Notes under the pieces: model-generated
Told to the model about the DNA's origin: nothing
The model's input: the letters and a program-made list of their open reading frames with translations, nothing else
The model's database searches: none
Translations under genes and position numbers: made by a program
Shown: piece by piece, positions 16,767 through 25,427 of the stretch
Position numbering within the stretch: the first letter of the stretch is position 1
How the letters are laid out: each line of letters opens with the position of its first letter
From: JAOARY01 sp045345765
GTDB lineage: Bacteria; Bacillota; Clostridia; Peptostreptococcales; Peptostreptococcaceae
Reading direction: 5' to 3'
DNA length: 64,000 bases
Assembly (NCBI GenBank): GCA_045345765.1
Contig: CP148265.1
Span: 1,426,001-1,490,000 of the forward strand

Positions 16767-18005
16767 TTATTGCATTCCATTTCCCATCATAGATATCATC
16801 ATAAATAATCCCATCATATTACCTTGGATTTCTGTTTTTAAATCCATGAAATCTTGTTCTGTTGCAGTTCCTAAATTAAATAAATTAGTTTTATCTAATT
16901 CATCTATTGTTAAAGGTTCGTTGAAGTTGATTATATCAAATGTAGACTTTGTAGATATTGTCATATCAAGATCATCTTCTTCATTTTTTGTTGTAGATGT
17001 TGACTCTTGAACCATCTGTCTTAATATATCTTTTTGATCTACTCTATATTTAGTAACAACATTAGTTTCTACACCTGACTCATTAGTCATATTAATCATT
17101 TCATCAAAATTTGATGTAGCTTCATTTAAGAATTCATCCATCTTAGTTCTATTTTCCTCTGTATCAAAAGAGAAATCTTTTGGAATTTCTAATATTTCTG
17201 CATCTCCATTTTTTCTAGCAATTTTAAGGAAATCTTCTCCTTTAGATATTAATAAATCTTTTAAATCTTGATCATCTTTTATTGTATCTATCATTTTTTT
17301 ATTAAAACCAAAAGATTCTTCTTGATTTAAAGCGAAACTATATTCTTTTGTATTGTATTTTTTAGAATCTAATTCAATCTCTACTTGCTCTTTGCTAAGT
17401 ACAGCTTTATGACCTAATTCTTTTTTAGCTAAATCCATGTATTTCTTTTCTAATTTCTTAAAGTTTGGATAATCAGTTATATTAAATAATTCCTTATAAT
17501 CTTTAAGATGTAATTTTGGTAAATCTAATTTTTCTGCCATATTATCATAGTCATCCCATTTAAAATAAAGAGTTTTAGAACTTAAAGCAGGTATATTTAA
17601 TTGGAAAGAATCTGCATCTGTGTAGATATTGATATTTATTAAGTCTGTATCTTTAATGCTATAACCTAAAGAACCAAAATATTTTTTATTATCTTTATCC
17701 ATTTTAAATTCATAATTGTAAGCTAAGCTATTTATTAATTCATTTACTTGCTCCATACTTTCTTTATCTTCTTCTTTTACATTGTTTACTTTGTTGGAAA
17801 CTGTTGCATTACCTTTGATTTCTAAAGTTTTTGCTTTTTGTAATTGCATTGTAGCATCATTGATTTTATCATATGGTGTTTTAGAACCACCTTTTGTCAT
17901 AAAAAATGCTGCGATACCTATTACCACAACTACTGCAAGTATAGCTATTAATTTCATAGGTGATTTTTGTGTATTTTTATTTTCTAAATTTTCATTTGTA
18001 GACAT
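16767..18005 (-). CDS. membrane-anchored protein, paralogue B
   Basis: A 412-residue protein with the same plan as paralogue A: MSTNENLEN start, membrane span (LIAILAVVVVIGIAAFFM), then an extracytoplasmic domain containing KMDKDNKKYF, ALSSKTLYFKWDDY and SKGEDFLKIARKNGD. The C-terminus is Met- and Gly-rich. The two genes are tandem duplicates that have diverged considerably. Start contexts are alike (AAAGGATGGGGTAATATG). Each seems to have its own transcript, because hairpins lie between them. Function unknown. Confidence 0.7.
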   Translation of the reverse strand: MSTNENLENKNTQKSPMKLIAILAVVVVIGIAAFFMTKGGSKTPYDKINDATMQLQKAKTLEIKGNATVSNKVNNVKEEDKESMEQVNELINSLAYNYEFKMDKDNKKYFGSLGYSIKDTDLININIYTDADSFQLNIPALSSKTLYFKWDDYDNMAEKLDLPKLHLKDYKELFNITDYPNFKKLEKKYMDLAKKELGHKAVLSKEQVEIELDSKKYNTKEYSFALNQEESFGFNKKMIDTIKDDQDLKDLLISKGEDFLKIARKNGDAEILEIPKDFSFDTEENRTKMDEFLNEATSNFDEMINMTNESGVETNVVTKYRVDQKDILRQMVQESTSTTKNEEDDLDMTISTKSTFDIINFNEPLTIDELDKTNLFNLGTATEQDFMDLKTEIQGNMMGLFMMISMMGNGMQ

Positions 18006-18145
18006 ATTACCCCATCCTTTCGATTTGTTTTATTTATTTTGAATTAGATTTATTAAGTCACATATATAAGCATAATGTAAAAAAAAAATTTTATCTATAT
18101 AATATTAAATTTGTAATATTTTTTTAAGATTATGTTCATCTTGTT

Positions 18146-18979
18146 TTATTGTTTTAGGGTTGTTATTTCAAAGGTTATAGAAGGTTTATATCTTATTTTA
18201 TTTTCTATATTATAAGATTTAAATATTAATTCAAAGTCATTTTGTAGTTTAACTAATTTATCAAATTCTATAATATCAAAGTATTGGCTACAATAATAAT
18301 TAGAATTTTTATCATATCTTATACCTTTTATTATCTTAAGATTTGTATTTATATTATTATTTATACTTGCATTTAGTTCGTGTGAATAATCGTTTTGTAT
18401 ATATATTTTAGATACATATAAATTTTTAAGATTTGTATTGTTTTTAAGATTTAAGTTTATTATCTTTTTAGGATTTAGTTTATCGAGATTAAATTCTTCT
18501 ATATTATTCACATAATAATATTTATCTACTTTAAGATTTTTTGCTTTATCTTCTTGTAATACATCTTTAATAACTAATTTTAGTTCTTTTTTGTAATCTT
18601 TTAATATAATTTCTTTTAATCTATCAATTGATGTAATTTCTTTATTTTTATATCTGTTTAATGCGTTTGATTTTACGCTAAACTCTAAAGTGTTTAGAAT
18701 TTCCTTTGTAAGCAAGGTATCTAATTTTTTTAGATTAAATAAATTTGCTTTTTCTTTTTTTAATATTGTTTCAAATTCGCTATCTAAATTCATATCATCA
18801 TTAGAATTATTGTTATTATTAAGCTCATTATTATTATTTTGATTATTATTTGGATTTGCTTTATTTAAATCTTTTATATTTATATTGTTATTTAAATTAT
18901 TAATATCTTTTTCATTTGCACAAGATATTAAAGTAAATATGGATATCATAATCAAAGTTATAAACATTATTTTTTTCAA
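18146..18979 (-). CDS. lipoprotein of unknown function
   Basis: A 277-residue protein with a lipoprotein signal (IFTLISC, lipid cysteine at residue 20). Asn-rich low-complexity linkers at about residues 28-65 are followed by a Lys/Leu-rich domain. No family recognised. The Asn runs match the strong AT bias of the genome. It is divergent from the exported protein at 19069. Confidence 0.65.
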   Translation of the reverse strand: MKKIMFITLIMISIFTLISCANEKDINNLNNNINIKDLNKANPNNNQNNNNELNNNNNSNDDMNLDSEFETILKKEKANLFNLKKLDTLLTKEILNTLEFSVKSNALNRYKNKEITSIDRLKEIILKDYKKELKLVIKDVLQEDKAKNLKVDKYYYVNNIEEFNLDKLNPKKIINLNLKNNTNLKNLYVSKIYIQNDYSHELNASINNNINTNLKIIKGIRYDKNSNYYCSQYFDIIEFDKLVKLQNDFELIFKSYNIENKIRYKPSITFEITTLKQ

Positions 18980-19068
18980 TTAAAAAACTCCTTTAAAAAA
19001 TCATTACTATGCTATTATATACTAATGAAGTTATTTTTTTAATAAGTTTTAAGGAGGATATTTGTATA

Positions 19069-19716
19069 ATGAAAAAATCTATTGTATGTATTGTTTTTCT
19101 TATAGTATTTAGTTGTAGTTTTATTGTATGTGCAAATGAAAGTTATACAAAGCATTATAATGAAAATGAAATTAAGGAACAAAGCTTAAAAAAAGCACTC
19201 TTAGAAAACAAAGAAATTAAAGTAGAAAAAGGCGCTTGCAATGGTTCTTTTATAGTGAAATATCCAGTTAGATATAAAATAAAAGAAGAGTATATTAAAT
19301 ATGATGCATTTCCTCTTTGTCAAATCAGCTTTGATACACAAAAAGAGATGGAAGATATTAAACTTAAGTTGCAAAATGATTATATTAGTAATATAAATTG
19401 GGTTACAAATTTAAATTTTGCTTCAAATAAAGAGTTTGATTTAATAAAAGAATCTGTATTAGAAGAGGTAGTTAAAATTTCAATGACCACAAATTCGCTA
19501 GAAGTAAAAATGACGAAAACAATTGAAAAAAATAAAAAAGGATATTGTGAAATCTTTGCACATGGAGTATTTACAAAAGGAATTATGACTTATAAATGGA
19601 CTGATATAACAGGAAATGAAGGCTATATTAATAAGGAAGTTATAGCTATATTACCACTAAAGGATTATAACAAATATAATATTCATTTTGGAAATATAAC
19701 ATATAGATATGATTAG
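19069..19716 (+). CDS. exported protein of unknown function
   Basis: A 215-residue protein with a signal peptide (SIVCIVFLIVFSCSFIVCA). The mature part has two cysteines (GACNGSF, PLCQISF), which might form a disulphide. The start is the ATG at 19069 with AAGGAGG upstream; an in-frame ATG 20 codons earlier has no ribosome site. A strong terminator follows. No family recognised. Confidence 0.65.
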   Translation: MKKSIVCIVFLIVFSCSFIVCANESYTKHYNENEIKEQSLKKALLENKEIKVEKGACNGSFIVKYPVRYKIKEEYIKYDAFPLCQISFDTQKEMEDIKLKLQNDYISNINWVTNLNFASNKEFDLIKESVLEEVVKISMTTNSLEVKMTKTIEKNKKGYCEIFAHGVFTKGIMTYKWTDITGNEGYINKEVIAILPLKDYNKYNIHFGNITYRYD

Positions 19717-19746
19717 TAGTATAAATTTCATTTGTTTTATCATAAT

Positions 19747-19781
19747 AAAAAAAGTGGTATGAATTTTATACCACTTTTTGA
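19747..19781 (+). terminator. terminator
   Basis: A 12-bp perfect stem (AAAAAGTGGTAT with ATACCACTTTTT) and 7-base loop after the exported protein gene. It could act in both directions. Confidence 0.85.
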
Positions 19782-19872
19782 TTTATTATTAATTAAAGTT
19801 TTTAGATTTATCTTTTAATTCCATTTTAAGCATACCTTTTCTATCATTTGTAGGTATGATTAAATTAATTTT

Positions 19873-20877
19873 TTACTTTGTATTTTCTAAAAGCATATCA
19901 TTATCTTTAATCCAGTTTTTATTTCTTAAATATTTACTAACTACAAACGAAATAATTGCTGGTAATATAAAATGCATAACTATTATAGTTGGCAAAATAC
20001 CTTTTCCCATTACAGAAACCGTAGCAAATTGACCAACAAGTCCACTTGTTCCCATTCCAGCCCCGATACTATTTGTTTCTAATTTTAATACAGTAGTAGA
20101 TATAGGTCCTAAAATTGCACTTGCAACTATTGGGGGAATCCAAATCTTTGGATTTTTAATTATATTAGGAACTTGTAACATAGATGTGCCAAGCCCTAAT
20201 GCAATAAGACCTTCTACTTTATTTTCTTTATAAGAACTAATTGCAAAACCAACCATCTGACAACAACATCCTATTAATGATGCGCCTGCTGCAATACCGT
20301 TAAGTCCAAGTGCAATACTAAGTGCTGCTGAACTAATTGGCAAAGTAAGTAGTATTCCCATAAATATAGATAAAATTATTCCCATTGGAATGGGTTGTAA
20401 AGTTGTTGCCATATTTATCATACTTCCTATGTTTTTCATCATTGTTGATACAAATGGTGAAACCAAAGTAGCTACAAGTCCACCAATAATTATTGTTATA
20501 GCAGGGACTAGGACTATATCAACCTTTGTTTTTCCGTTTATTTTTCTTCCTACTTCACATGCAATTAAAGATGCTACAAAAGCACCCACAGGCTCACCTA
20601 TGCCTATTTGAATTCCATTTGCTGACATAGTAAGTGCATTCGCTCCAAGTGCACCACTTACCAAACTTGCAAACAAAACCAAAGGTGGAGCACCAAGTGA
20701 AAAGGCAACAGAAGCTCCGATTGCTGGTCCCATCATGACTTGTGCAGTTTTTCCAAAAATAATAAGTTCTTTTAATCCAAGTAAATCACCTAATTGTTTT
20801 AATATAAGTCCAATAATTAAACTACAAAACAAGCCAAGTCCCATACCGTTTAATGTTTTAGTTAAATAATTTCTCAT
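19873..20877 (-). CDS. PTS EIIC-like membrane transporter (PTS_EIIC_2 type)
   Basis: A 334-residue polytopic membrane protein, Gly/Ala-rich, with about nine spans and the conserved look of the PTS_EIIC_2 family (VMMGPAIGASVAFSLGAPPL, GIGEPVGAF). Free-standing members of this family lack EIIA/EIIB partners and their substrates are mostly unknown. Here it lies just downstream of niaR on the same strand, so a role in niacin or related vitamin uptake is possible but is inference. The ATG has a consensus GGAGGT 8 bases upstream. The frame stays open for 27 codons beyond the stop, to 19789. Confidence 0.75.
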   Translation of the reverse strand: MRNYLTKTLNGMGLGLFCSLIIGLILKQLGDLLGLKELIIFGKTAQVMMGPAIGASVAFSLGAPPLVLFASLVSGALGANALTMSANGIQIGIGEPVGAFVASLIACEVGRKINGKTKVDIVLVPAITIIIGGLVATLVSPFVSTMMKNIGSMINMATTLQPIPMGIILSIFMGILLTLPISSAALSIALGLNGIAAGASLIGCCCQMVGFAISSYKENKVEGLIALGLGTSMLQVPNIIKNPKIWIPPIVASAILGPISTTVLKLETNSIGAGMGTSGLVGQFATVSVMGKGILPTIIVMHFILPAIISFVVSKYLRNKNWIKDNDMLLENTK

Positions 20878-20904
20878 ATTTATATACCTCCAAAGTAAAG
20901 TGCG

Positions 20905-20916
20905 CTGTCTTTACAG
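20905..20916. promoter_or_regulatory. candidate operator, CTGT-N4-ACAG
   Basis: A perfect inverted repeat CTGTCTTTACAG, 14 bases before the ribosome site of the EIIC-like gene and downstream of niaR. NiaR binding to it is plausible only from position. Confidence 0.3.
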
Positions 20917-20944
20917 TACTATATACAAATATATCATTAATAGA

Positions 20945-21466
20945 TTAATCTATCAAGTAACCTTTTTTACTTAATTCCTTTAATATAAATTCTAAATTTT
21001 CTTCTCTTTCAACGCTTATAGTATGAAAATGCATACCTGAAGTTAATTTTGAGATTGGATTTGATGAAGATTCTTCCATAGATTTTATAAAGTTCTTAAC
21101 ATCAATTCTACTGGATATATTAAGAGTTGCTTTAATTTCTCCATATGCATCATGATCAATTATTACATCTAAAATTTTTCCGCCATAATCAACGATTGTA
21201 TTGAGTTCATCTTCCATAATATTTTTATCATCTGTATGATTTACAGCAATAACTTTTTTGATTATATTTTCATTTTCTTTTGGAATTAAATATCCCTGTG
21301 GTGTAGCAATAATATCAAGACCTCTAGCTCTTAAGATAGCTATATCTTGAACAATGACTTGTCTACTAACATCATATTTACAAGCTAAGTCTGAGCCTTT
21401 AACAGCATCACTTGCTTTTAATAGATATTCTTTGAGCCTAAGTCTTCTTTCTTTAGTCGTATACAA
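20945..21466 (-). CDS. niaR: niacin-responsive transcriptional repressor NiaR
   Basis: A 173-residue protein with an N-terminal HTH (LKASDAVKGSDLACKYDVSR) followed by a 3H domain, whose conserved histidines are visible in VNHTDD, IDHDAYG and GMHFHTI. This is the architecture of NiaR (YrxA), which represses niacin uptake and NAD synthesis genes when niacin is present. The start is TTG with AAGGAAGTGA upstream. The adjacent EIIC-like transporter is a candidate regulon member. Confidence 0.88.
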   Translation of the reverse strand: MYTTKERRLRLKEYLLKASDAVKGSDLACKYDVSRQVIVQDIAILRARGLDIIATPQGYLIPKENENIIKKVIAVNHTDDKNIMEDELNTIVDYGGKILDVIIDHDAYGEIKATLNISSRIDVKNFIKSMEESSSNPISKLTSGMHFHTISVEREENLEFILKELSKKGYLID

Positions 21467-22152
21467 AAAATCACTTCCTTTTAATACTTAAAATAAAATA
21501 AATACACAATAAGATAATAAATATTTATTAATAATGAAAAACATTCTTAACTCTATTTTATGATATAATAGCAAAAATTTTAAGGGTAAATTATAATTAC
21601 TTTAATGCAAAAAAATATAATTAGGAATATTACGGTTCTAATCATGATTATATACAAAAAATATGAAAATTTAAATATAAATTCGAATAAATTCAAAAGA
21701 AAATAAAAATAGGATAAAAAATATTATAAATAAAAAAAAGAGGACTTAAAAAAGTCCTAAGATTTCTTAGTTTTAAAAAAAGACTAAGATTATACAAATA
21801 TGAATTTAATTTTTTAAACAATTAAAACACTCATCATAAAAATTTGATATGTAAAACAAATCAAAAATTAAATTTTTTTGTTTAAAAAATCTAATTAGAT
21901 AATAAAGTCTTTATTTGAAAGACATATGTTTATCTAACATGGACTAATGATATCATATGAAATTTATAAAATCAATAAAAATAAATATTTTTTTATATAA
22001 AATTTTTATTTTAGATACTATTAACAATTCTGTAAACAAAAAAGCATAAGAATTTAACTTAAATTTAAGAAATTCTTAATCTTTATATATTATAATTAGT
22101 TTAGAAAGATTAATTAATTATAATTTATAAAATAAAAAAAGGAGGGAATTTG
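21467..22152. other. long non-coding region with possible small RNA
   Basis: Almost 690 bases with no credible ORF. An extended -10 (TGATATAAT at 21561-21569) faces right, and two consecutive hairpins lie at 21741-21758 (AGGACTT/AAGTCCT) and 21766-21788 (CTTAGT/ACTAAG). An RNA of about 200 bases between them is possible. An imperfect palindrome at 22048-22077 (arms AAGAATTT and AAATTCTT) precedes a TATAAT at 22091-22096, which probably serves the tiny-peptide gene. Confidence 0.35.
22091..22096 (+). promoter_or_regulatory. -10 element for tiny-peptide gene 1
   Basis: TATAAT 57 bases upstream of the peptide ATG. The -35 is weak. The palindrome at 22048-22077 overlaps the -35 position and could be an operator. 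Confidence 0.4.
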
Positions 22153-22224
22153 ATGAAAAGCTTTAATAACTTATGTTTTTTCTGTGCAGGACTTATGATA
22201 CTTGCAGGCGTATCTTTTATGTAG
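22153..22224 (+). CDS. tiny hydrophobic peptide, 23 aa
   Basis: Encodes M-K-S-F-N-N followed by a hydrophobic stretch LCFFCAGLMILAGVSFM, then stop. Support for translation: a full Shine-Dalgarno (AGGAGGG, 7 bases before ATG), an upstream -10, and its own terminator at 22284. So it is an independent small transcription unit. It could insert in the membrane as a single span. It resembles the 21-residue peptide at 26045 in size, hydrophobicity and C-terminal Met. Function unknown; a type I toxin-like, regulatory or signalling peptide are options. Confidence 0.55.
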   Translation: MKSFNNLCFFCAGLMILAGVSFM

Positions 22225-22283
22225 GATAAAATTTTATATAATACTTAAATATATAAATTTAAAATAAATTTTTCATATAGATT

Positions 22284-22324
22284 AAAAAGAAGTTATTTGG
22301 TATAACCTAATAACTTCTTTTTTT
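22284..22324 (+). terminator. terminator of tiny-peptide gene 1
   Basis: A 14-bp stem (AAAAAGAAGTTATT with AATAACTTCTTTTT), 11-base loop and T run. Confidence 0.85.
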
Positions 22325-22365
22325 ATTGAATTTAAAGATTGTTAAAGGGTAAAAGTAAAAATAGC

Positions 22366-22475
22366 AATTTGTTATAATGGATGTTAGAATAAGAATGCTA
22401 AATAATTTGTTATAATGGATGTTAGAATAAGAATGCTAATAATTTGTTATAATGGATATTAGAATAAGAATACAA
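22366..22475 (+). repeat. three tandem 37-38 bp repeats carrying extended -10 elements
   Basis: Copies start at 22366, 22404 and 22441. Each contains TTTGTTATAATGGAT, which includes TGTTATAAT, an exact extended -10 (TGnTATAAT), followed by a TTAGAATAAGAAT block. The last copy has two changes. They lie directly upstream of the UPF0182 gene and look like tandem duplicated promoters. The -35 regions are poor. Confidence 0.8.
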
Positions 22476-22518
22476 AATAAAAGAAAAATATAAAATAAGA
22501 TTTTAAGGGGGAATTTTT

Positions 22519-25311
22519 TTGGAACAGCTAAATAACGCAAAAAAAGTAGCATTGTCATTAAGTATTTTAGCTATATTGGTTATTATAAGTTCTTTTTCAA
22601 AGCTTATAAACTTTTTTGCAGACTATGCTTGGTTTAAAGAAGTTGGTTATACATCAACATTTTTAAAGCAGATATTTGCAAAATTATATGTAGGGGTGCC
22701 GTTTTTCATAGTGCTGTTTGTATTTATCGCAATTTATTTGTTTGGAATAAAAAGAAGTTATTATTCTCATATGAATGTAGGCTCTACTAAGGAAGAAGAA
22801 AAAGTTATAAAATCGATAATTATGGGAGTTTCTTTTGTATTAGCATTATTCTTTTCATTTGGAATCTCATCGAGCTTTTGGCTTGAAATATTAAAATTTG
22901 TAAATGCTACATCTTTTGATATCAAAGATCCGATATTTGCAAAAGATATATCTTTTTATGTATTTAAATTACCACTTATAAATGAAGTGTTTAGCAGTTT
23001 AACAGGCTTTTTATTATTCTTATTCATAATAACTGTAGCATTTTATTTTATTATGCTTTCGATTAAGCCGCCTACAAGAAGGATGTCTTTTAATGAAAAT
23101 ATAACAGATATAAATTCTTTTAGAGAAAATATGAATTCAATACCTAAAAGAATTATGAATTTAGCATTAAATCAGATATTAGTAATTGGTATAGTATTCT
23201 TTATAATACTTGGTCTTAGTAGTTATTTATCTGCATTTAACTTACTGTATTCACCAAGAGGAGTTGCATATGGAGCTAGTTATACAGATATAACAATAAG
23301 TCTAAATGTTTATAGAATCCAAGTTGTTTTGTCTATTGTATCTGCTGTACTTTTAGTACTAGCATATATGAAGAAAAAAGGTAAGATTGCTCTTATTGGA
23401 CCAATTCTTATGATTATCGTTATGGTGTTATCTTCTTTAGTTGAAGCTGGAGTACAAAACTTTATAGTTGCTCCAAATGAAATTGTAAAAGAAGGTCAGT
23501 ACCTAGACTATAATATAAAAAATACTAGAATGGCATATAATTTAGATGAAGTTGATGTTAGAAGTTTTGACCCACAAAACAATCTAAGTGCACAAGATAT
23601 TTTAGAAAATGACGGAACTATATCGAATGTAAGTGTAAATGATTATAGACCAACAAAGGAAATATATAACCAACTACAAGGTATTAGAAGTTATTATAAA
23701 TTCAACGATGTTGATGTAGATAGATACATGGTTGATGGCAAACTAAGACAGATGTTTATATCTCCAAGAGAGTTAAATAAAGACGCATTACCATCAAAGA
23801 CTTGGCTAAATGAGCATATTAAATATACTCATGGCTATGGACTTGCTATGTCTTTTGTAAATGAAATAACTACAAGTGGTCAGCCTAAGATGGCTATTAA
23901 AAATATTCCACCAAAAACAGATTTTGAAGAATTTGAAGTTCAAAGACCTGAAATTTATTTTGGAGAACAAAGAGATAAATTTATAGTTGTAAACACTACT
24001 GAATCAGAATTTGATTATCCAAAAGGAGATACAAATGCATTTACAGCATATGAAGGAAATGCGGGTATTAAAATGACTTTCTTTAATAAACTTATATATT
24101 CAATTAAAGAACAAAGTTTAAAACTATTGGTTTCAGGTGGTATAAGTTCTGATAGTAAGATGATAATAAATAGAAATATAATGGATAGAGTCAAAAAAAT
24201 AGCACCGTTTTTATCTTTTGATAAAGATCCATACATGGTATTAGTAGATAAGAAATTATATTGGATAGTTGATGGATATTCATATACTTCAAGATATCCA
24301 TATTCACAACCATTTGATAATATAAGTAGAATAAATTATATTAGAAATTCATTTAAAGTAATTATTGATGCATATAATGGAGATACAACATTCTATGTAG
24401 TAGATGAAAAAGATCCTATTATAAACACTTATTCAAAGGTATTTAAGGATTTATTTAAGCCATATTCTAATATGCCAGAAGAATTTAAAAAGCATTTAAG
24501 ATATCCAAAACAATTATTTAGTATTCAAGCTAAATTATATCAAGATTATCATATGATGAATACTGAAGTATTTTACAATAAGGAAGATAGATGGGAGATT
24601 GCTAAAGAAGAGTATGAAGGAAAATCAAGAACACAAGAACCTTCTTATGTAACATTTAAACTTCCAAAAGAAGAAAAACCAGAATTCTTATTATCAACAT
24701 CATATACACCAAATAAAAAGCCGAATATGGTTTCTTTATTCCTAGGTAGAAATGATGGAGAGAATTATGGTAAATTAATAGCTTACAAATTCCCTAAAGA
24801 AAAAGCAGTACTAGGGTCTGAACAAATAGAAAACAAAATATCAAATACACCAGAGATATCAAGAGAATATACTCTTTTAAACTCTAATGGTTCATCAATA
24901 ATAAAAGGACATCTTCTTACAATACCAATAGAAAATTCACTTTTATATATCGAACCACTTTATGTAAGAGCTGATACAACTGAAAGTATACCTGAAGTTA
25001 AAAGAATTGTAGTTGCGTATAATGACAAAATCGTTATGGAACCTACATTAGAAGAGGCTCTGGATAAGATATTTGGAGATTATCAAGAAGTAAATACAAA
25101 TACAAATAATAATAATAATAATAACTCAGGAAATAACACTAATATTGTTATAGATCCATCTTTAGATAAGGATGAACTTATAATTAAAGCTGCAAATCTA
25201 TATGATCAAATAGAACAATCAGCAAAGGATGGAAATTGGACTGATTACGGAAAATATATGGATGAACTTGGAGCTGTATTAAAGCAAATAAACTCTAAGG
25301 TTGAAAATTAA
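22519..25311 (+). CDS. UPF0182 family membrane protein
   Basis: A 930-residue protein of the UPF0182 family: seven or so N-terminal spans in the first 320 residues, including the typical ADYAWFKEVGYTS motif after span 1, then a large extracytoplasmic domain (VDRYMVDGKLRQMFISPREL, GYGLAMSFVNEI and DGYSYTSRYPYSQP motifs). The C-terminus has an Asn/Thr linker (about 860-878) and a short helical module that is usual in clostridial members. Function is unknown for the whole family. Start is TTG with AAGGGGGA upstream. It is monocistronic, preceded by the triple promoter repeat and followed by a terminator. Confidence 0.9.
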   Translation: MEQLNNAKKVALSLSILAILVIISSFSKLINFFADYAWFKEVGYTSTFLKQIFAKLYVGVPFFIVLFVFIAIYLFGIKRSYYSHMNVGSTKEEEKVIKSIIMGVSFVLALFFSFGISSSFWLEILKFVNATSFDIKDPIFAKDISFYVFKLPLINEVFSSLTGFLLFLFIITVAFYFIMLSIKPPTRRMSFNENITDINSFRENMNSIPKRIMNLALNQILVIGIVFFIILGLSSYLSAFNLLYSPRGVAYGASYTDITISLNVYRIQVVLSIVSAVLLVLAYMKKKGKIALIGPILMIIVMVLSSLVEAGVQNFIVAPNEIVKEGQYLDYNIKNTRMAYNLDEVDVRSFDPQNNLSAQDILENDGTISNVSVNDYRPTKEIYNQLQGIRSYYKFNDVDVDRYMVDGKLRQMFISPRELNKDALPSKTWLNEHIKYTHGYGLAMSFVNEITTSGQPKMAIKNIPPKTDFEEFEVQRPEIYFGEQRDKFIVVNTTESEFDYPKGDTNAFTAYEGNAGIKMTFFNKLIYSIKEQSLKLLVSGGISSDSKMIINRNIMDRVKKIAPFLSFDKDPYMVLVDKKLYWIVDGYSYTSRYPYSQPFDNISRINYIRNSFKVIIDAYNGDTTFYVVDEKDPIINTYSKVFKDLFKPYSNMPEEFKKHLRYPKQLFSIQAKLYQDYHMMNTEVFYNKEDRWEIAKEEYEGKSRTQEPSYVTFKLPKEEKPEFLLSTSYTPNKKPNMVSLFLGRNDGENYGKLIAYKFPKEKAVLGSEQIENKISNTPEISREYTLLNSNGSSIIKGHLLTIPIENSLLYIEPLYVRADTTESIPEVKRIVVAYNDKIVMEPTLEEALDKIFGDYQEVNTNTNNNNNNNSGNNTNIVIDPSLDKDELIIKAANLYDQIEQSAKDGNWTDYGKYMDELGAVLKQINSKVEN

Positions 25312-25380
25312 AAATTAAAACTTAAATTTTGATTTGATAAAAAATTAAAATTTAATATTAAAAAATTTAAAAAATAAAAA

Positions 25381-25427
25381 AACTGTTTTAAGATGATAGA
25401 AAAATTATCTTGAGACAGTTTTTTTAT
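25381..25427 (+). terminator. terminator of UPF0182 gene
   Basis: A 17-bp stem with few mismatches (AACTGTTTTAAGATGAT with ATTATCTTGAGACAGTT), then a T run. Confidence 0.9.

Noticed and set aside
22366..22475. Three regularly spaced repeats as a CRISPR array
   Set aside because: The repeats are contiguous with no unique spacers, and there are no cas genes; each unit carries a -10 element instead.
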